Notes: generated from the letters alone by a model not told the origin. A DNA stretch of 45,687 bases from an uncultured Acidaminococcus sp. (GCA_905213155.1 CAJMHI010000011.1:1-45687), one strand, 5' to 3'; numbered from the stretch's first letter, positions 22,936-30,977 are shown. Numbers and translations are program-made.

Positions 22936-25011
22936 ATGACAAATAAAGATAAAAATTGGAGAAATTTTATGGACTCCTCCGGTCATAGACACAAAAAACT
23001 TGGCGGCACGATCTTATCCGCCGTGCTGGCATTAATTCTGGTGGGATTTCTCTCTGTGGCAGCGTTTTTTGCTTTGGCAAAATTTACGACTGCCAAAATT
23101 TTGAGCAAAGACATGGTCCCTATGGCTTCTTCCCAATTTTTTGATGCCAAGGGAAACTTAATTACCACTGTGGATTCGGAAGAGTCCCGGATCCCTGTAA
23201 CCATTGACAAAGTACCAAAGAATTTGCAAAATGCCTTTTTGGCAGCAGAAGATATTCGCTTCTACGAACATGGGGGCATTGATTTCCGTGGAATTGGCCG
23301 CGCCATCTACACCTACATTCGTTGGGGAGAGGTCCAGGGCGGCAGTACCATTACCCAGCAATTGGCCAAAAACTATTTCCTGACACAGGAACAAACCCTT
23401 TCCCGTAAAATTCATGAGGCGTTTATCGCCTTGCAAATCGAGCAGAAATATACCAAAAAAGAAATCCTGGAAATGTACATGAACCAGATCTATTTTGGGC
23501 AGGGAGCTTATGGGGTAGAAACTGCTTCCAATATCTATTTTGGGAAACATGTGGAGGATCTTGATTTAGCACAGTGCGCTATGCTGGCCGGCCTCCCCAA
23601 GAGTCCTAACTACTATTCCCCTTTGACCAATCCCAAAGCCGGCAAAGCCCGGCAACGTGTCGTTCTGGATCAGATGACCAAATACGGCTTTATCACGAAG
23701 GACCAAGCGGACAAGGCGTATGCAGAACCGCTGAACTATAAATCCTTGAACACCGCTCCTGGTTCGAAAAAATACTTTATTGATTACGTCATCCAGATGT
23801 TGGTAGAGAAATTTGGCCCGGATGCCGTGTACAAGCAGGGCTTGAAAGTCTACACCACGCTGGATCCGGATATGCAAAAAGCCGCCGAAGAAGCGGCGGC
23901 TTTGACCCCGACGTATTACACGGACGACAATAAATTAAAGCAGCCCCAATCTGCCCTTGTTGCCGTAGATCCTAAGACAGGCTATATCAAAGCCATGATC
24001 GGCGGGCGGGGTACGGACCAATTCAACCGTGCCGTTATGGCGGAGCGGCAGCCTGGCTCTTCCTTTAAACCATTTGTTTACATGAACGCCTTTGAACAAG
24101 GTGCTACGCCCAATGATACCGTGGAAGATTCTGCCATTCCTGGCAAATGGAATCCGCAGAACTTTGATCGCCGTTTCCATGGCGATGTCACCTATCGGAC
24201 AGCCCTTACCTATTCCTACAACGTTCCTGCAGTCAAGGTTGCTATGAAATATGGCGTTGGGAAAATGATAGACTTGGCCAAGCGCTTTGGCATTACCACC
24301 CTGGTGGACAGCGATGAAAATGGTGCGGCTGCACTGGGCGGACTAACCCACGGCGTAACCCCGCTGGAACTAGCAGGGGCTTATGGCGGGATTGCCAATA
24401 TGGGCAGTTTCAATAAACCCACGCCCATCATTAAAATTGTGGACCGCAACGGAAAAGTCATCTACGAGCACAAAACCAACCCCACCCAGGTGGTGAAACC
24501 GGGTACTGCTTACATGATGATTTCAATGATGGAAGATGTTATGACACGAGGTACTGGTCGGGGTGCTGCAATTTCCCGCCCCTGCGCCGGTAAATCCGGG
24601 ACCACCAGCGATTACCATGATGCCTGGTTCGTAGGCTTTACACCGGATCTTGCCTGTGCTGTGTGGATTGGGGATGACAACAACGAATCCCTCGGCGGTA
24701 TGACAGGCGGCGGCGAACCCGCCACATTATGGCGTACGTTCATGAGCAATGTCCTAGATGGCAAGCCCAGAACGGATTTTGAGGTGCCAGAAGGCTTTAA
24801 GATGCCGGCGCCCAAATACGAAGCTCCGAAAGAAACGCCCAAGAAAGACGATAAAAAAGACGACGACAAAAAGAAGGACGACAGTAAAAAAGAAGAGAGC
24901 GGAGATGCCGCACTTCCTGGCGGTGGCAACCCACCCCGCCCCTCTTCCGGCAACCGGTCCGGACAGCGCCGTAGCACAACACCGCCCCCAGTTCGTCCCC
25001 CCAAGAATTAA
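22936..25011 (+). CDS. Class A penicillin-binding protein 1A
   Basis: Bifunctional peptidoglycan synthase: one N-terminal membrane helix (about residues 27-49), a GT51 glycosyltransferase domain (EDIRFYEHGGIDFRGIGRA, then GGSTITQQLAKNYFL near 140) and a transpeptidase domain. The catalytic motifs are SSFK in RQPGSSFKPF, SYN in TYSYNVPAVK and KSGT in GKSGTTSDYHDAWF. The last 70 residues are a Lys/Asp-rich then Pro/Arg-rich low-complexity tail outside the enzyme core. The ATG at 22936 sits eight bases after AGGAG; a GTG one codon earlier is possible. It is divergent from mraZ, so precursor synthesis and polymerisation share this locus. With ftsI absent from the dcw cluster, it is the only transpeptidase in the window. 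Confidence 0.96.
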   Translation: MTNKDKNWRNFMDSSGHRHKKLGGTILSAVLALILVGFLSVAAFFALAKFTTAKILSKDMVPMASSQFFDAKGNLITTVDSEESRIPVTIDKVPKNLQNAFLAAEDIRFYEHGGIDFRGIGRAIYTYIRWGEVQGGSTITQQLAKNYFLTQEQTLSRKIHEAFIALQIEQKYTKKEILEMYMNQIYFGQGAYGVETASNIYFGKHVEDLDLAQCAMLAGLPKSPNYYSPLTNPKAGKARQRVVLDQMTKYGFITKDQADKAYAEPLNYKSLNTAPGSKKYFIDYVIQMLVEKFGPDAVYKQGLKVYTTLDPDMQKAAEEAAALTPTYYTDDNKLKQPQSALVAVDPKTGYIKAMIGGRGTDQFNRAVMAERQPGSSFKPFVYMNAFEQGATPNDTVEDSAIPGKWNPQNFDRRFHGDVTYRTALTYSYNVPAVKVAMKYGVGKMIDLAKRFGITTLVDSDENGAAALGGLTHGVTPLELAGAYGGIANMGSFNKPTPIIKIVDRNGKVIYEHKTNPTQVVKPGTAYMMISMMEDVMTRGTGRGAAISRPCAGKSGTTSDYHDAWFVGFTPDLACAVWIGDDNNESLGGMTGGGEPATLWRTFMSNVLDGKPRTDFEVPEGFKMPAPKYEAPKETPKKDDKKDDDKKKDDSKKEESGDAALPGGGNPPRPSSGNRSGQRRSTTPPPVRPPKN

Positions 25012-25030
25012 CGTAGACTAGCACTCATGC

Positions 25031-25055
25031 AGGGCAGCCTTGACAAGACTGCCCT
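25031..25055. other. Hairpin overlapping the tRNA-Ser -35 element
   Basis: AGGGCAG (25031-25037) pairs with CTGCCCT (25049-25055), and CTT/AAG inside extend it across one mismatch to a three-base loop. The stem contains the TTGACA of the tRNA promoter. No U-tract follows, so as a PBP terminator it would be weak. Confidence 0.45.
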
Positions 25056-25068
25056 GATCTGCTATACT
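25040..25068 (+). promoter_or_regulatory. Promoter of tRNA-Ser
   Basis: A perfect -35 TTGACA (25040-25045), 17-base spacer and TATACT (25063-25068), 20 bases before the mature tRNA 5' end. This is near-consensus sigma-70/sigma-A, as expected for a stable RNA gene. Confidence 0.85.
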
Positions 25069-25088
25069 ACACCAGTCTTTCATAACGT

Positions 25089-25177
25089 GGAGGGGTGGCC
25101 GAGCGGTTTAAGGCACCAGTCTTGAAAACTGGCGATTCCGTAAGGAACCGTGGGTTCGAATCCCACCCCCTCCGCCA
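25089..25177 (+). tRNA. tRNA-Ser(UGA)
   Basis: A class II tRNA of 89 bases. The acceptor stem GGAGGGG (25089-25095) pairs with CCCCTCC (25167-25173), and a G discriminator and an encoded CCA (25175-25177) follow. The anticodon stem CCAGT/ACTGG encloses loop CTTGAAA with anticodon TGA at 25123-25125, reading UCA and related Ser codons. The long variable arm (GATTCCGTAAGGAACC) is characteristic of tRNA-Ser, and the T arm GTGGGTTCGAATCCCAC is intact. Confidence 0.97.
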
Positions 25178-25199
25178 TTTTAAAAAATACTAGATAGCG

Positions 25200-25237
25200 A
25201 AAAATCGACTTGGTCATCACAACCAAGTCGATTTTTT
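25200..25237. terminator. Terminator after tRNA-Ser
   Basis: A perfect stem of about 15 bp (AAAAATCGACTTGGT from 25200, partner ACCAAGTCGATTTTT from 25222) with a 7-base loop ending in a T6 run. It terminates the plus-strand tRNA transcript and is A-rich on the other side, so it may also act from the right. Confidence 0.85.
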
Positions 25238-25243
25238 GTGCGC

Positions 25244-25280
25244 AAAAAAAGACCTCCCCGTTAAAAAGGAGATCTCTTTT
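25244..25280 (-). terminator. Terminator after crcB
   Basis: On the minus strand AGATCTCC (25275-25268) pairs with GGAGGTCT (25257-25250) with one GU pair, followed by a T7 run (25250-25244). It starts 8 bases after the crcB stop. Confidence 0.75.
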
Positions 25281-25282
25281 TA

Positions 25283-25642
25283 TTATACGATTTTTTCCGC
25301 TGCAAGAATAGCCAAAAGACCACAGCCAAAGCTGAGCACAGCATAGCAAACAGCGGTGGTAACACTCCCTTTACTTAACAGGCTATGAGTCTCCAGGGCA
25401 AAGGAAGAAAATGTGGTGAAGCCGCCGCAGATTCCCACCCGGAGAAAGAGAACCAGCCGGGAATCCAGTCCGTTTTTCTCCGACCAGGCAGCCACAAGTC
25501 CAATAAGGAATGAACCTATGATATTGATGAAAAACGTTTTTACGGGGAACCCACTTTCCATCTGCAGCGGTAAAATAGAAATCAGATGCCGCAGCACTGC
25601 CCCCAAGGCACCACCCAGCCCGACAATCAGAAAATCCAACAC
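25283..25642 (-). CDS. crcB: Fluoride exporter FluC/CrcB
   Basis: Small four-helix fluoride channel that works as a dual-topology dimer and expels F- from the cytoplasm. The 119 residues contain GGALGAVLRHLIS near the start, a central NIIGSFLIGLVAAW with the conserved Asn, and the phenylalanine-box motif GGFTTFSSFALE. The start is GTG at 25642 with GGGG upstream. It is a single-copy gene here, separated from pta by a terminator and carrying its own TATAAT-like -10 (about 25675-25680). I find no fluoride riboswitch in its short leader. Confidence 0.93.
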   Translation of the reverse strand: MLDFLIVGLGGALGAVLRHLISILPLQMESGFPVKTFFINIIGSFLIGLVAAWSEKNGLDSRLVLFLRVGICGGFTTFSSFALETHSLLSKGSVTTAVCYAVLSFGCGLLAILAAEKIV

Positions 25643-25686
25643 AATTCCAGCCCCAATCCGTAAATAATAAGCACTTCTATTATACT

Positions 25687-25718
25687 AAAAAGACGCTGCA
25701 TGAAGCAGCGCCTTTTTA
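25687..25718 (-). terminator. Terminator between pta and crcB
   Basis: Near-perfect stem AAAAAGACGCTGC/GCAGCGCCTTTTT with an ATGAA loop and runs of A and T at its base on both strands. On the minus strand it ends the pta transcript 12 bases past the stop. Confidence 0.85.
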
Positions 25719-25729
25719 CATCGCATAAA

Positions 25730-26743
25730 TTATTTCTTATCTGCATCAATGGCATCGCTGGCACAAACAGCCACTACGTCTACCACGTCCTGGGTGGAGC
25801 AGCCACGGGACAGATCCAGAACCGGTTTAGCCAGGCCCTGTACCAGAGGTCCTAAGCAGGTAGCACCGCTGAAGCGTTCTACCAGTTTGTACCCGATATT
25901 GGCAGAGCACAGGTTCGGGAATACCAGAACGTTCGCATGACCAGCCACCTTGGAGCCCGGAGCCTTGCGTTCGCCCACTTCCGGAACCAGAGAAGCATCC
26001 AGCTGGAGTTCGCCATCAAAATCAAAGTCCACATTACGGGATTTCAGAATTTCAACAGCTTCCTTTACCTTATCCACTTCAGGGCCGGAACCGGATCCTT
26101 TGGTGGAATAGCACAGCATGGCAACTTTCGGTTCTTTGATACCTACTGTATTTTTAGCCCGTTCTGCGCAGCTTACTGCAATATCTGCCAGTTGTTCTGC
26201 CGTCGGGTCAATGATAACGCCACAATCGCCAAATACGAATTTGCCGTTGTCGCCCAGTTCTTTTTTATCAGACAGAATAATAAATCCGCTGCATACGGTC
26301 TTGTTGCCAGGTTTTACGCCCACAACCTGCAGCCCGGCTTTAATCGTATCCGCACTGGTACGGGTAGAACCAGAAACCACACCGTCAGCATCCCCCAGCG
26401 CCAACAGGCCAGCGCCAAAGAATGTGGTATCGTGCAGCATGATGTCCCGTGCTTTTTCTACGGTCATGCCTTTCTTTGCTCTGCGTTTAGCAAAGTATTC
26501 GCACAGTTCATCCATTCTTTCATAAGTGGCAGGATTTACAATCTTGACCCCATCAAAGCTGATCCCCAGACGGTCAGCACTCTTTTGCAGTTCGGCAGGA
26601 TCCCCCACCAGCACGATTTTAGCAAAACCTTCCTTAGCTACAATGCTCGCAGCTTCCAGCGCTCTGTCGCTGTTATTTTCCGGCAGTACAATCACCTTTT
26701 GAGCAGGTTTTACCCGCGCTTTCAGTTCGTCCATAAATGCCAT
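25730..26743 (-). CDS. pta: Phosphate acetyltransferase
   Basis: Interconverts acetyl-CoA and acetyl phosphate; with acetate kinase it gives ATP during fermentation. The 337-residue single-domain protein has the short clostridial form. Conserved signs are VLPENNSDRALEAA near residue 19, SGSTRTSADTIKAGLQVVG in the middle, CYSTKGSGSGPEVDKV, and the C-terminal RFSGATCLGPLVQGLAKPVLDLSRGCSTQDVV. ackA is not next to it. A TATAAT-like -10 lies about 60 bases upstream on the minus strand, and the gene is monocistronic with a strong terminator. Confidence 0.95.
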   Translation of the reverse strand: MAFMDELKARVKPAQKVIVLPENNSDRALEAASIVAKEGFAKIVLVGDPAELQKSADRLGISFDGVKIVNPATYERMDELCEYFAKRRAKKGMTVEKARDIMLHDTTFFGAGLLALGDADGVVSGSTRTSADTIKAGLQVVGVKPGNKTVCSGFIILSDKKELGDNGKFVFGDCGVIIDPTAEQLADIAVSCAERAKNTVGIKEPKVAMLCYSTKGSGSGPEVDKVKEAVEILKSRNVDFDFDGELQLDASLVPEVGERKAPGSKVAGHANVLVFPNLCSANIGYKLVERFSGATCLGPLVQGLAKPVLDLSRGCSTQDVVDVVAVCASDAIDADKK

Positions 26744-26880
26744 ACCATATCACTCCTAGCAAATAATTAAAGAAGGCGCATCATGCTCCCCTTTTATAGA
26801 TTTATTATAACACTTCCCCAAAGACTTTTCTATTGATATTTACAGTTTGTAAAACGTCCATGGATAAAAGTTAATTTTTC

Positions 26881-26909
26881 TTGACTATGTCCACTGTTTA
26901 CTATATACT
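26881..26909 (+). promoter_or_regulatory. Orphan plus-strand promoter before candidate small RNA
   Basis: TTGACT (26881-26886), a 17-base spacer and TATACT (26904-26909) on the plus strand, in a region where both flanking genes (pta, smpB) are on the minus strand. No plus-strand gene follows, only the structured element ending at about 26985. Confidence 0.55.
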
Positions 26910-26914
26910 CTGGA

Positions 26915-26985
26915 TAAAAGCCAGCCTAGGAGAAGACGCTTCACCGTTTCGGTGACTAGTGGTCGTCCTAGGGGCTTTTTTATTT
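26915..26985 (+). ncRNA. Candidate small structured RNA, about 70 nt
   Basis: Starting six to seven bases after the orphan TATACT, the sequence forms a long stem: AGCC/GGCT (26919-26922 with 26973-26976) and, past a two-base bulge, CCTAGGA/TCCTAGG (26925-26931 with 26966-26972). An inner hairpin TCACCG-TTT-CGGTGA (26941-26955) is enclosed, and a T6-rich tail (26976-26985) follows directly. This is a promoter plus terminator with only structure between. It might instead be just a bidirectional terminator for smpB, since the minus strand also has a short T-run. I recognise no known RNA family. Confidence 0.45.
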
Positions 26986-26998
26986 ATAATTTTCCTTT

Positions 26999-27466
26999 TT
27001 AGCGCTGGTTCCTGCTTTTTAAGGCCCGGTCCATATCCCGTTTTGCGGAACGCTCCGCCATATCCCGGCGCTTGTCGTAGAGTTTTTTCCCGGTAGCAAG
27101 GGCCAGTTTGCATTTTACCAGCCCGTGAGCAAAATACAAGGATAAGGGTACCAGGGTAAACCCTTTTTCCCGTGTTTTCCCGATAAGCTTTTGAATCTCT
27201 TTTTTGTGCATCAGGAGTTTCCGGTCCCGCAGGGGATCTTTGTTAAAAATATTCCCGTGCTCATAGGGGCTGATGTGGAGATTGTACAGGTACAACTCTC
27301 CCGTTTTGGTCACGGCGGCATAGGAATCTTTCAGATTGGCTTTGCCCTGGCGCAGACTTTTAACCTCTGTGCCAGAAAGGACGATGCCGGTTTCATAGGT
27401 TTCGTGGATGGTATAGTCATGCCTTGCCTTGCGGTTTTCGGCGATGACTTTCACTGCCTTTTCCAT
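26999..27466 (-). CDS. smpB: SsrA-binding protein SmpB
   Basis: Partner of tmRNA in trans-translation, rescuing ribosomes stalled on broken mRNA. The N-terminal ENRKARHDYTIHETYETGIVLSGTEVKSLR and the basic C-terminal tail (KRRDMAERSAKRDMDRALK) are typical; 155 residues is normal. Its start lies inside the last 50 bases of rnr in another frame, so the two are tightly coupled. RNase R degrades the mRNAs released by tmRNA-SmpB, so the pairing is functional. The tmRNA gene itself is not in this window. Confidence 0.97.
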   Translation of the reverse strand: MEKAVKVIAENRKARHDYTIHETYETGIVLSGTEVKSLRQGKANLKDSYAAVTKTGELYLYNLHISPYEHGNIFNKDPLRDRKLLMHKKEIQKLIGKTREKGFTLVPLSLYFAHGLVKCKLALATGKKLYDKRRDMAERSAKRDMDRALKSRNQR

Positions 27467-29756
27467 AATTTTTCTTCCTTCTTCTCTTTTTATGAGGATG
27501 ATTGGTATGTTTCTTTTTGCTGTCGCTGCGCCCGGTGGTCTTGTGTTTCAGCGTACCGGTCGCAATGCCCGTTTTGGTCCGTTTCTGCCGAGATAAGTCC
27601 TGCCGCATGGTCGCCATCGCTTCCGGGGATAGTCCTGCCAACACAAAATCAATCTTGCGTTCGCTGATATCCACCTGGAGAACCTGGATGCGAACTTCAT
27701 CTCCCAGCCGGTACTGCTTGCCCAGATGCTGTCCCACCAGGGCATATTGCCCTTCCAGATAATCGTAGTAATCATCGGTGAGGCTGGAAATATGTACCAA
27801 CCCTTCCACGCCGTTTTCCAGCTCCACAAAAAAGCCGAAAGAGGATACGCCGGAAATAGTCCCCGTGAACTCCTCCCCTACAAACTGAAGCATGTATTCC
27901 GCCATTTTTAAATCTACCGTTTGCCGTTCGGCATCGATAGCAGCCCGCTCCCGCTGGGAACAGTGCTGGGCAGCCTGCTCCAGCTGACGTATTCTGTCTT
28001 CTGCTTTTTGCCGGGTAAGCCTCTCCCCATCCAACTGCTTGCGCAAAAGCCGGTGCACCAATAGATCAGGGTACCGGCGGATCGGAGAAGTGAAATGGGT
28101 ATAGTACCTTGCGGCCAGACCAAAGTGACCGATATTTTCCACCTGGTACACAGCCTGTTTCATACTTCGCAGTGCCACTGTTGAGACCAGTTTTTCTTCC
28201 GGGCGCCCCGTCATCTTATCCAAGGCCCGTTGAAGATCCTTGGGCTTAACTTGTTCCTGGGTTTTTAAATTTACACCAAAAAGGGCCATCAATTTGCCAA
28301 GGTCCCGGATTTTCTCCGCATCCGGTACATCGTGGACCCTATATATAAAGGGTCTTTTCTTTTTGGCCATATAACCCGCCACAGTTTCATTGGCAGCCAG
28401 CATAAATTTCTCAATGAGCATTTCTGCCACGGAACGCTCCCGTCGCACAATCGCCGTAGGACGGTTGGTTTCGTCCAGGAGGACCTTCTGCTCTGGCAAT
28501 TCAAAATTAATTGCTCCCCGCAGCGTGCGTTTTTTCTTTAATATGCCCTGAAGCTGCGCCATCTCCTCCAGCATGGGTACGATATCCTTGTATTTTTCCC
28601 GGAGCAGGGGATCCTTGTCCACCAGTATGGCCTTTACATCCGGATAATTCATCCGGTGATGGCTGCAAATTACGCTAGGGGCAATCTCAAAGGAAATGGT
28701 TCGCCCGGATTTCCCGTCAATCAACATTTCGCAGCTCATGGTCAGCCGGTCTCCCCCTTCATTCAGGCTGCATATCCCATTACTGAGTTCCACTGGCAGC
28801 ATGGGCAGGACACGGTCAACCAGGTACACACTGGTACCCCGCTCGTAAGCCTCGTTATCCAGTGCCGTATGAGGGCGCACGTAATAGCTTACATCAGCAA
28901 TATAGACTCCCAGGAAATAATTATCCCCTTGTTTTTCCACATAAACCGCATCATCCAAATCTTTGGAATCAATCCCGTCAATGGTAATGATATTCCAGTC
29001 TCTTCGGTCTTTGCGGCTCTGCAGCTCCTTGGGTTTGATGGTTTGTGACACTTTTTCTGCAGCTGCCTGGACCTCTGGTGGGAATACCGTAGGCAGGTCG
29101 TTATCTTTAATAATAGATAAAATCTCAAGCCCTATATCCCCCGGTTTTCCCAGCACTTCCACAATGCGCCCTTCGGCATTGCGCCGTTCATCCGGCCAGG
29201 TAGTAATTTCCACCACCACTTTGTCCTTATTATGCGCCCCGTGAAAGTCCCGGCGGCGGACATAGATATCCCGTCCTACCCGTTTGTTATCCGGTATGAC
29301 AAAGGCAAATTCTCCGCTTTTGCTAAACGTTCCCACCAGTTTCGTATGGGCCCGCTGCAAAATCCGGATAATTTTTCCTTCCCGGCGATCATCATAGGCG
29401 CCCTGCATCACCCGGGCCACCACAGTATCCCCGTCCATAGCACCAGACAAAGATCCCGCAGGAATAAAAAGATCCCCCTCCGCTGTCTTTTCTGTGGAAA
29501 TCACAAAAGCAAACCCTTTGCTGGTTACCTGGCAACGCCCCGTCACAAGCCCCATGGCTTCCGGAAGTCCGTAGGTATGATACCGGGTTTGAATCAGCGC
29601 TCCGGTATCTTCCAGCTCCTGAAGTGCCTTCCAGAAGTCCTTCATATCTTCACCGGAAACCTGCAACACCTCCAGCATAGTTTCTGGTGCCAAAGGAGCT
29701 ACCGGATGGGCTTTCACATACTCCAGAATCCGGTCCTGCAATTCATCTTGTTTCAT
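27417..29756 (-). CDS. rnr: Ribonuclease R
   Basis: Processive 3'-5' exoribonuclease of the RNB family. In order: an N-terminal winged-helix region (about 1-60), cold-shock-like OB folds (about 70-230), the RNB catalytic domain with TIDGIDSKDLDDA at 258-270 supplying the metal-binding aspartates, an S1 domain near 625-710 (EFTGTISGVSSFGFFVELENGVEGLVHIS), and a very basic Lys/Arg/His tail of about 60 residues. Length is 779. The tail's coding sequence overlaps the smpB start by 50 bases. It is preceded by a thioesterase gene overlapping by 14 bases. Confidence 0.97.
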   Translation of the reverse strand: MKQDELQDRILEYVKAHPVAPLAPETMLEVLQVSGEDMKDFWKALQELEDTGALIQTRYHTYGLPEAMGLVTGRCQVTSKGFAFVISTEKTAEGDLFIPAGSLSGAMDGDTVVARVMQGAYDDRREGKIIRILQRAHTKLVGTFSKSGEFAFVIPDNKRVGRDIYVRRRDFHGAHNKDKVVVEITTWPDERRNAEGRIVEVLGKPGDIGLEILSIIKDNDLPTVFPPEVQAAAEKVSQTIKPKELQSRKDRRDWNIITIDGIDSKDLDDAVYVEKQGDNYFLGVYIADVSYYVRPHTALDNEAYERGTSVYLVDRVLPMLPVELSNGICSLNEGGDRLTMSCEMLIDGKSGRTISFEIAPSVICSHHRMNYPDVKAILVDKDPLLREKYKDIVPMLEEMAQLQGILKKKRTLRGAINFELPEQKVLLDETNRPTAIVRRERSVAEMLIEKFMLAANETVAGYMAKKKRPFIYRVHDVPDAEKIRDLGKLMALFGVNLKTQEQVKPKDLQRALDKMTGRPEEKLVSTVALRSMKQAVYQVENIGHFGLAARYYTHFTSPIRRYPDLLVHRLLRKQLDGERLTRQKAEDRIRQLEQAAQHCSQRERAAIDAERQTVDLKMAEYMLQFVGEEFTGTISGVSSFGFFVELENGVEGLVHISSLTDDYYDYLEGQYALVGQHLGKQYRLGDEVRIQVLQVDISERKIDFVLAGLSPEAMATMRQDLSRQKRTKTGIATGTLKHKTTGRSDSKKKHTNHPHKKRRRKKNYGKGSESHRRKPQGKA

Positions 29757-30159
29757 GCTTATCCTCGTACATCATTTTACTTTCGGCTTCCGCCGCTATA
29801 GACCCGTCCTCCAAAATCACCTGTCCCGTGAGTTCCAGCAGTGGCCCTTTCCTTCGCTTGACTTTAGCCACGATACGTACGGTTTCTCCGATTTGCACGG
29901 GCTTCCGATACCGGATTTCCATCTTGGCGGTATACGCCACTCTGTGCTCCACCATATAGGGGTAGTTCCCCATAGTTTCATCCAGCAGGGTGCAAATCAA
30001 TCCCCCGTGCATCCGCCCATCGTAGCTTTGGTGCACAGGCTGAGGCACAAAGGTGCCTGTCACGCTGTCAGCATCGGTTTTAAAATGCATATGCAGCCCG
30101 ATGGGGTTATTGGCTCCACACCCAAAACACATGGTATCTCTTTCCCGCCTGGTATCCAT
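29743..30159 (-). CDS. PaaI-like hotdog-fold thioesterase
   Basis: A 138-residue acyl-CoA thioesterase-like protein. CFGCGANNPIGLHM (about residues 11-24) and HGGLICTLLDETMG (about 52-65), with the family's catalytic Asp/Glu region, place it in the PaaI/4HBT group. Substrate is unknown; roles include clearing stalled or unwanted CoA esters. I chose the ATG at 30159, which shares one base with the esterase stop (TGATG) and has GGAGGA upstream; a longer frame to 30252 has no such support. It overlaps rnr by 14 bases, so it is embedded in the secG-rnr-smpB operon, where it is not usually found. Confidence 0.85.
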   Translation of the reverse strand: MDTRRERDTMCFGCGANNPIGLHMHFKTDADSVTGTFVPQPVHQSYDGRMHGGLICTLLDETMGNYPYMVEHRVAYTAKMEIRYRKPVQIGETVRIVAKVKRRKGPLLELTGQVILEDGSIAAEAESKMMYEDKHETR

Positions 30160-30893
30160 CAAGATTCCTCCACAAAGGCCAAAATAGCCTGATAAACTTT
30201 GATACGTCCCCGGTATAATGTCATCACATGGCGTGCGCCTGGTACCCAGCAAAGCGTTTTTTTCTGGGAACCGGTCTTGTCGTAAATATACTCTGCACTT
30301 TCGGGCCGTACTGTGTGCTCTGTTTTAGACTGGAAAATAAGGAGCGGAGCGGTAACATGGGGCAAGAGGCGTTTAACCTGCTGCAAAAGCGCCGCCAATT
30401 GGTGCACACCGTAGATGGGCATGCAGTGATAGCTCACATCAAAACGCCGGGCAGCATCAATATGCCGTCTCCGTTTAGGGATTGCCCAGTGGGGTAGCCT
30501 GTCCGCCAGCCACAAAAAATGGATCCGCCAGTCGTAAATATAAATCGGTGTAGAAATGGACACGATCCCATCCACGGCAGTCTTTGCCCCGGCATATAGC
30601 GCCAAAAGACCGCCCATACTAAGGCCGATAACAAAAACTTTGTGGCAACAGTGCCGCAAAGCTTTCACAGCCTCTACGACCTGCGTTTCCCATTGGGTAA
30701 AAGGAACCTTGCACAACTCCTTGGGCATAGTGCCATGCCCGGAAAGCAGCAGTCCCTGCACTGTATGGCCCCGTTTGTGGAGGATTTCTCCCAGTTCCCG
30801 CAGTTCTGCCGGCGTTCCGGTAAACCCGTGAATCAGAAGAACACCCGTGCCGCTGGTGCCCGGCCAAAAATACCCTTCTCCCCCGCTCAGCAT
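30159..30893 (-). CDS. Est30-type alpha/beta-hydrolase esterase
   Basis: A 244-residue cytoplasmic carboxylesterase or monoacylglycerol lipase like Geobacillus Est30 and Bacillus YvaK, whose genes also sit between secG and rnr. The HGFTGTPAELREL oxyanion region (22-34) and nucleophile elbow GLSMGG with Ser92 are clear, and His222 (ARHVMTL) is the catalytic histidine. The acid position, aspartate in Est30, appears here as Glu192 in SKTEHTVRPES. No signal peptide. The start has AAAAGGAGGAATCCC upstream. Substrate is unknown. Confidence 0.87.
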   Translation of the reverse strand: MLSGGEGYFWPGTSGTGVLLIHGFTGTPAELRELGEILHKRGHTVQGLLLSGHGTMPKELCKVPFTQWETQVVEAVKALRHCCHKVFVIGLSMGGLLALYAGAKTAVDGIVSISTPIYIYDWRIHFLWLADRLPHWAIPKRRRHIDAARRFDVSYHCMPIYGVHQLAALLQQVKRLLPHVTAPLLIFQSKTEHTVRPESAEYIYDKTGSQKKTLCWVPGARHVMTLYRGRIKVYQAILAFVEES

Positions 30894-30913
30894 GGGATTC
30901 CTCCTTTTCCTAC

Positions 30914-30950
30914 AGCAAAAGTGGCATCACCTGAAAAGGCAATGCCACCA
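30914..30950 (-). terminator. Hairpin after secG
   Basis: GTGGCAT (30921-30927) pairs with ATGCCAC (30942-30948) around a 14-base loop. On the minus strand it is followed by TTTTGCTG. It lies in the 84-base gap between secG and the esterase gene and may be a weak terminator allowing read-through. Confidence 0.4.
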
Positions 30951-30977
30951 CCGCTTCCTATTTTTGTTCTTTTGCCA

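Noticed and set aside
25643..25729. Possible fluoride riboswitch before crcB
   Set aside because: The leader is only a few tens of bases after the pta terminator and lacks the conserved riboswitch core.
26744..26998. tmRNA gene beside smpB
   Set aside because: The gap is too short and has no tRNA-like ends, CCA or tag reading frame.
27502..27762. Small plus-strand frames opposite the rnr C-terminus
   Set aside because: Antisense shadows without RBS or motifs.
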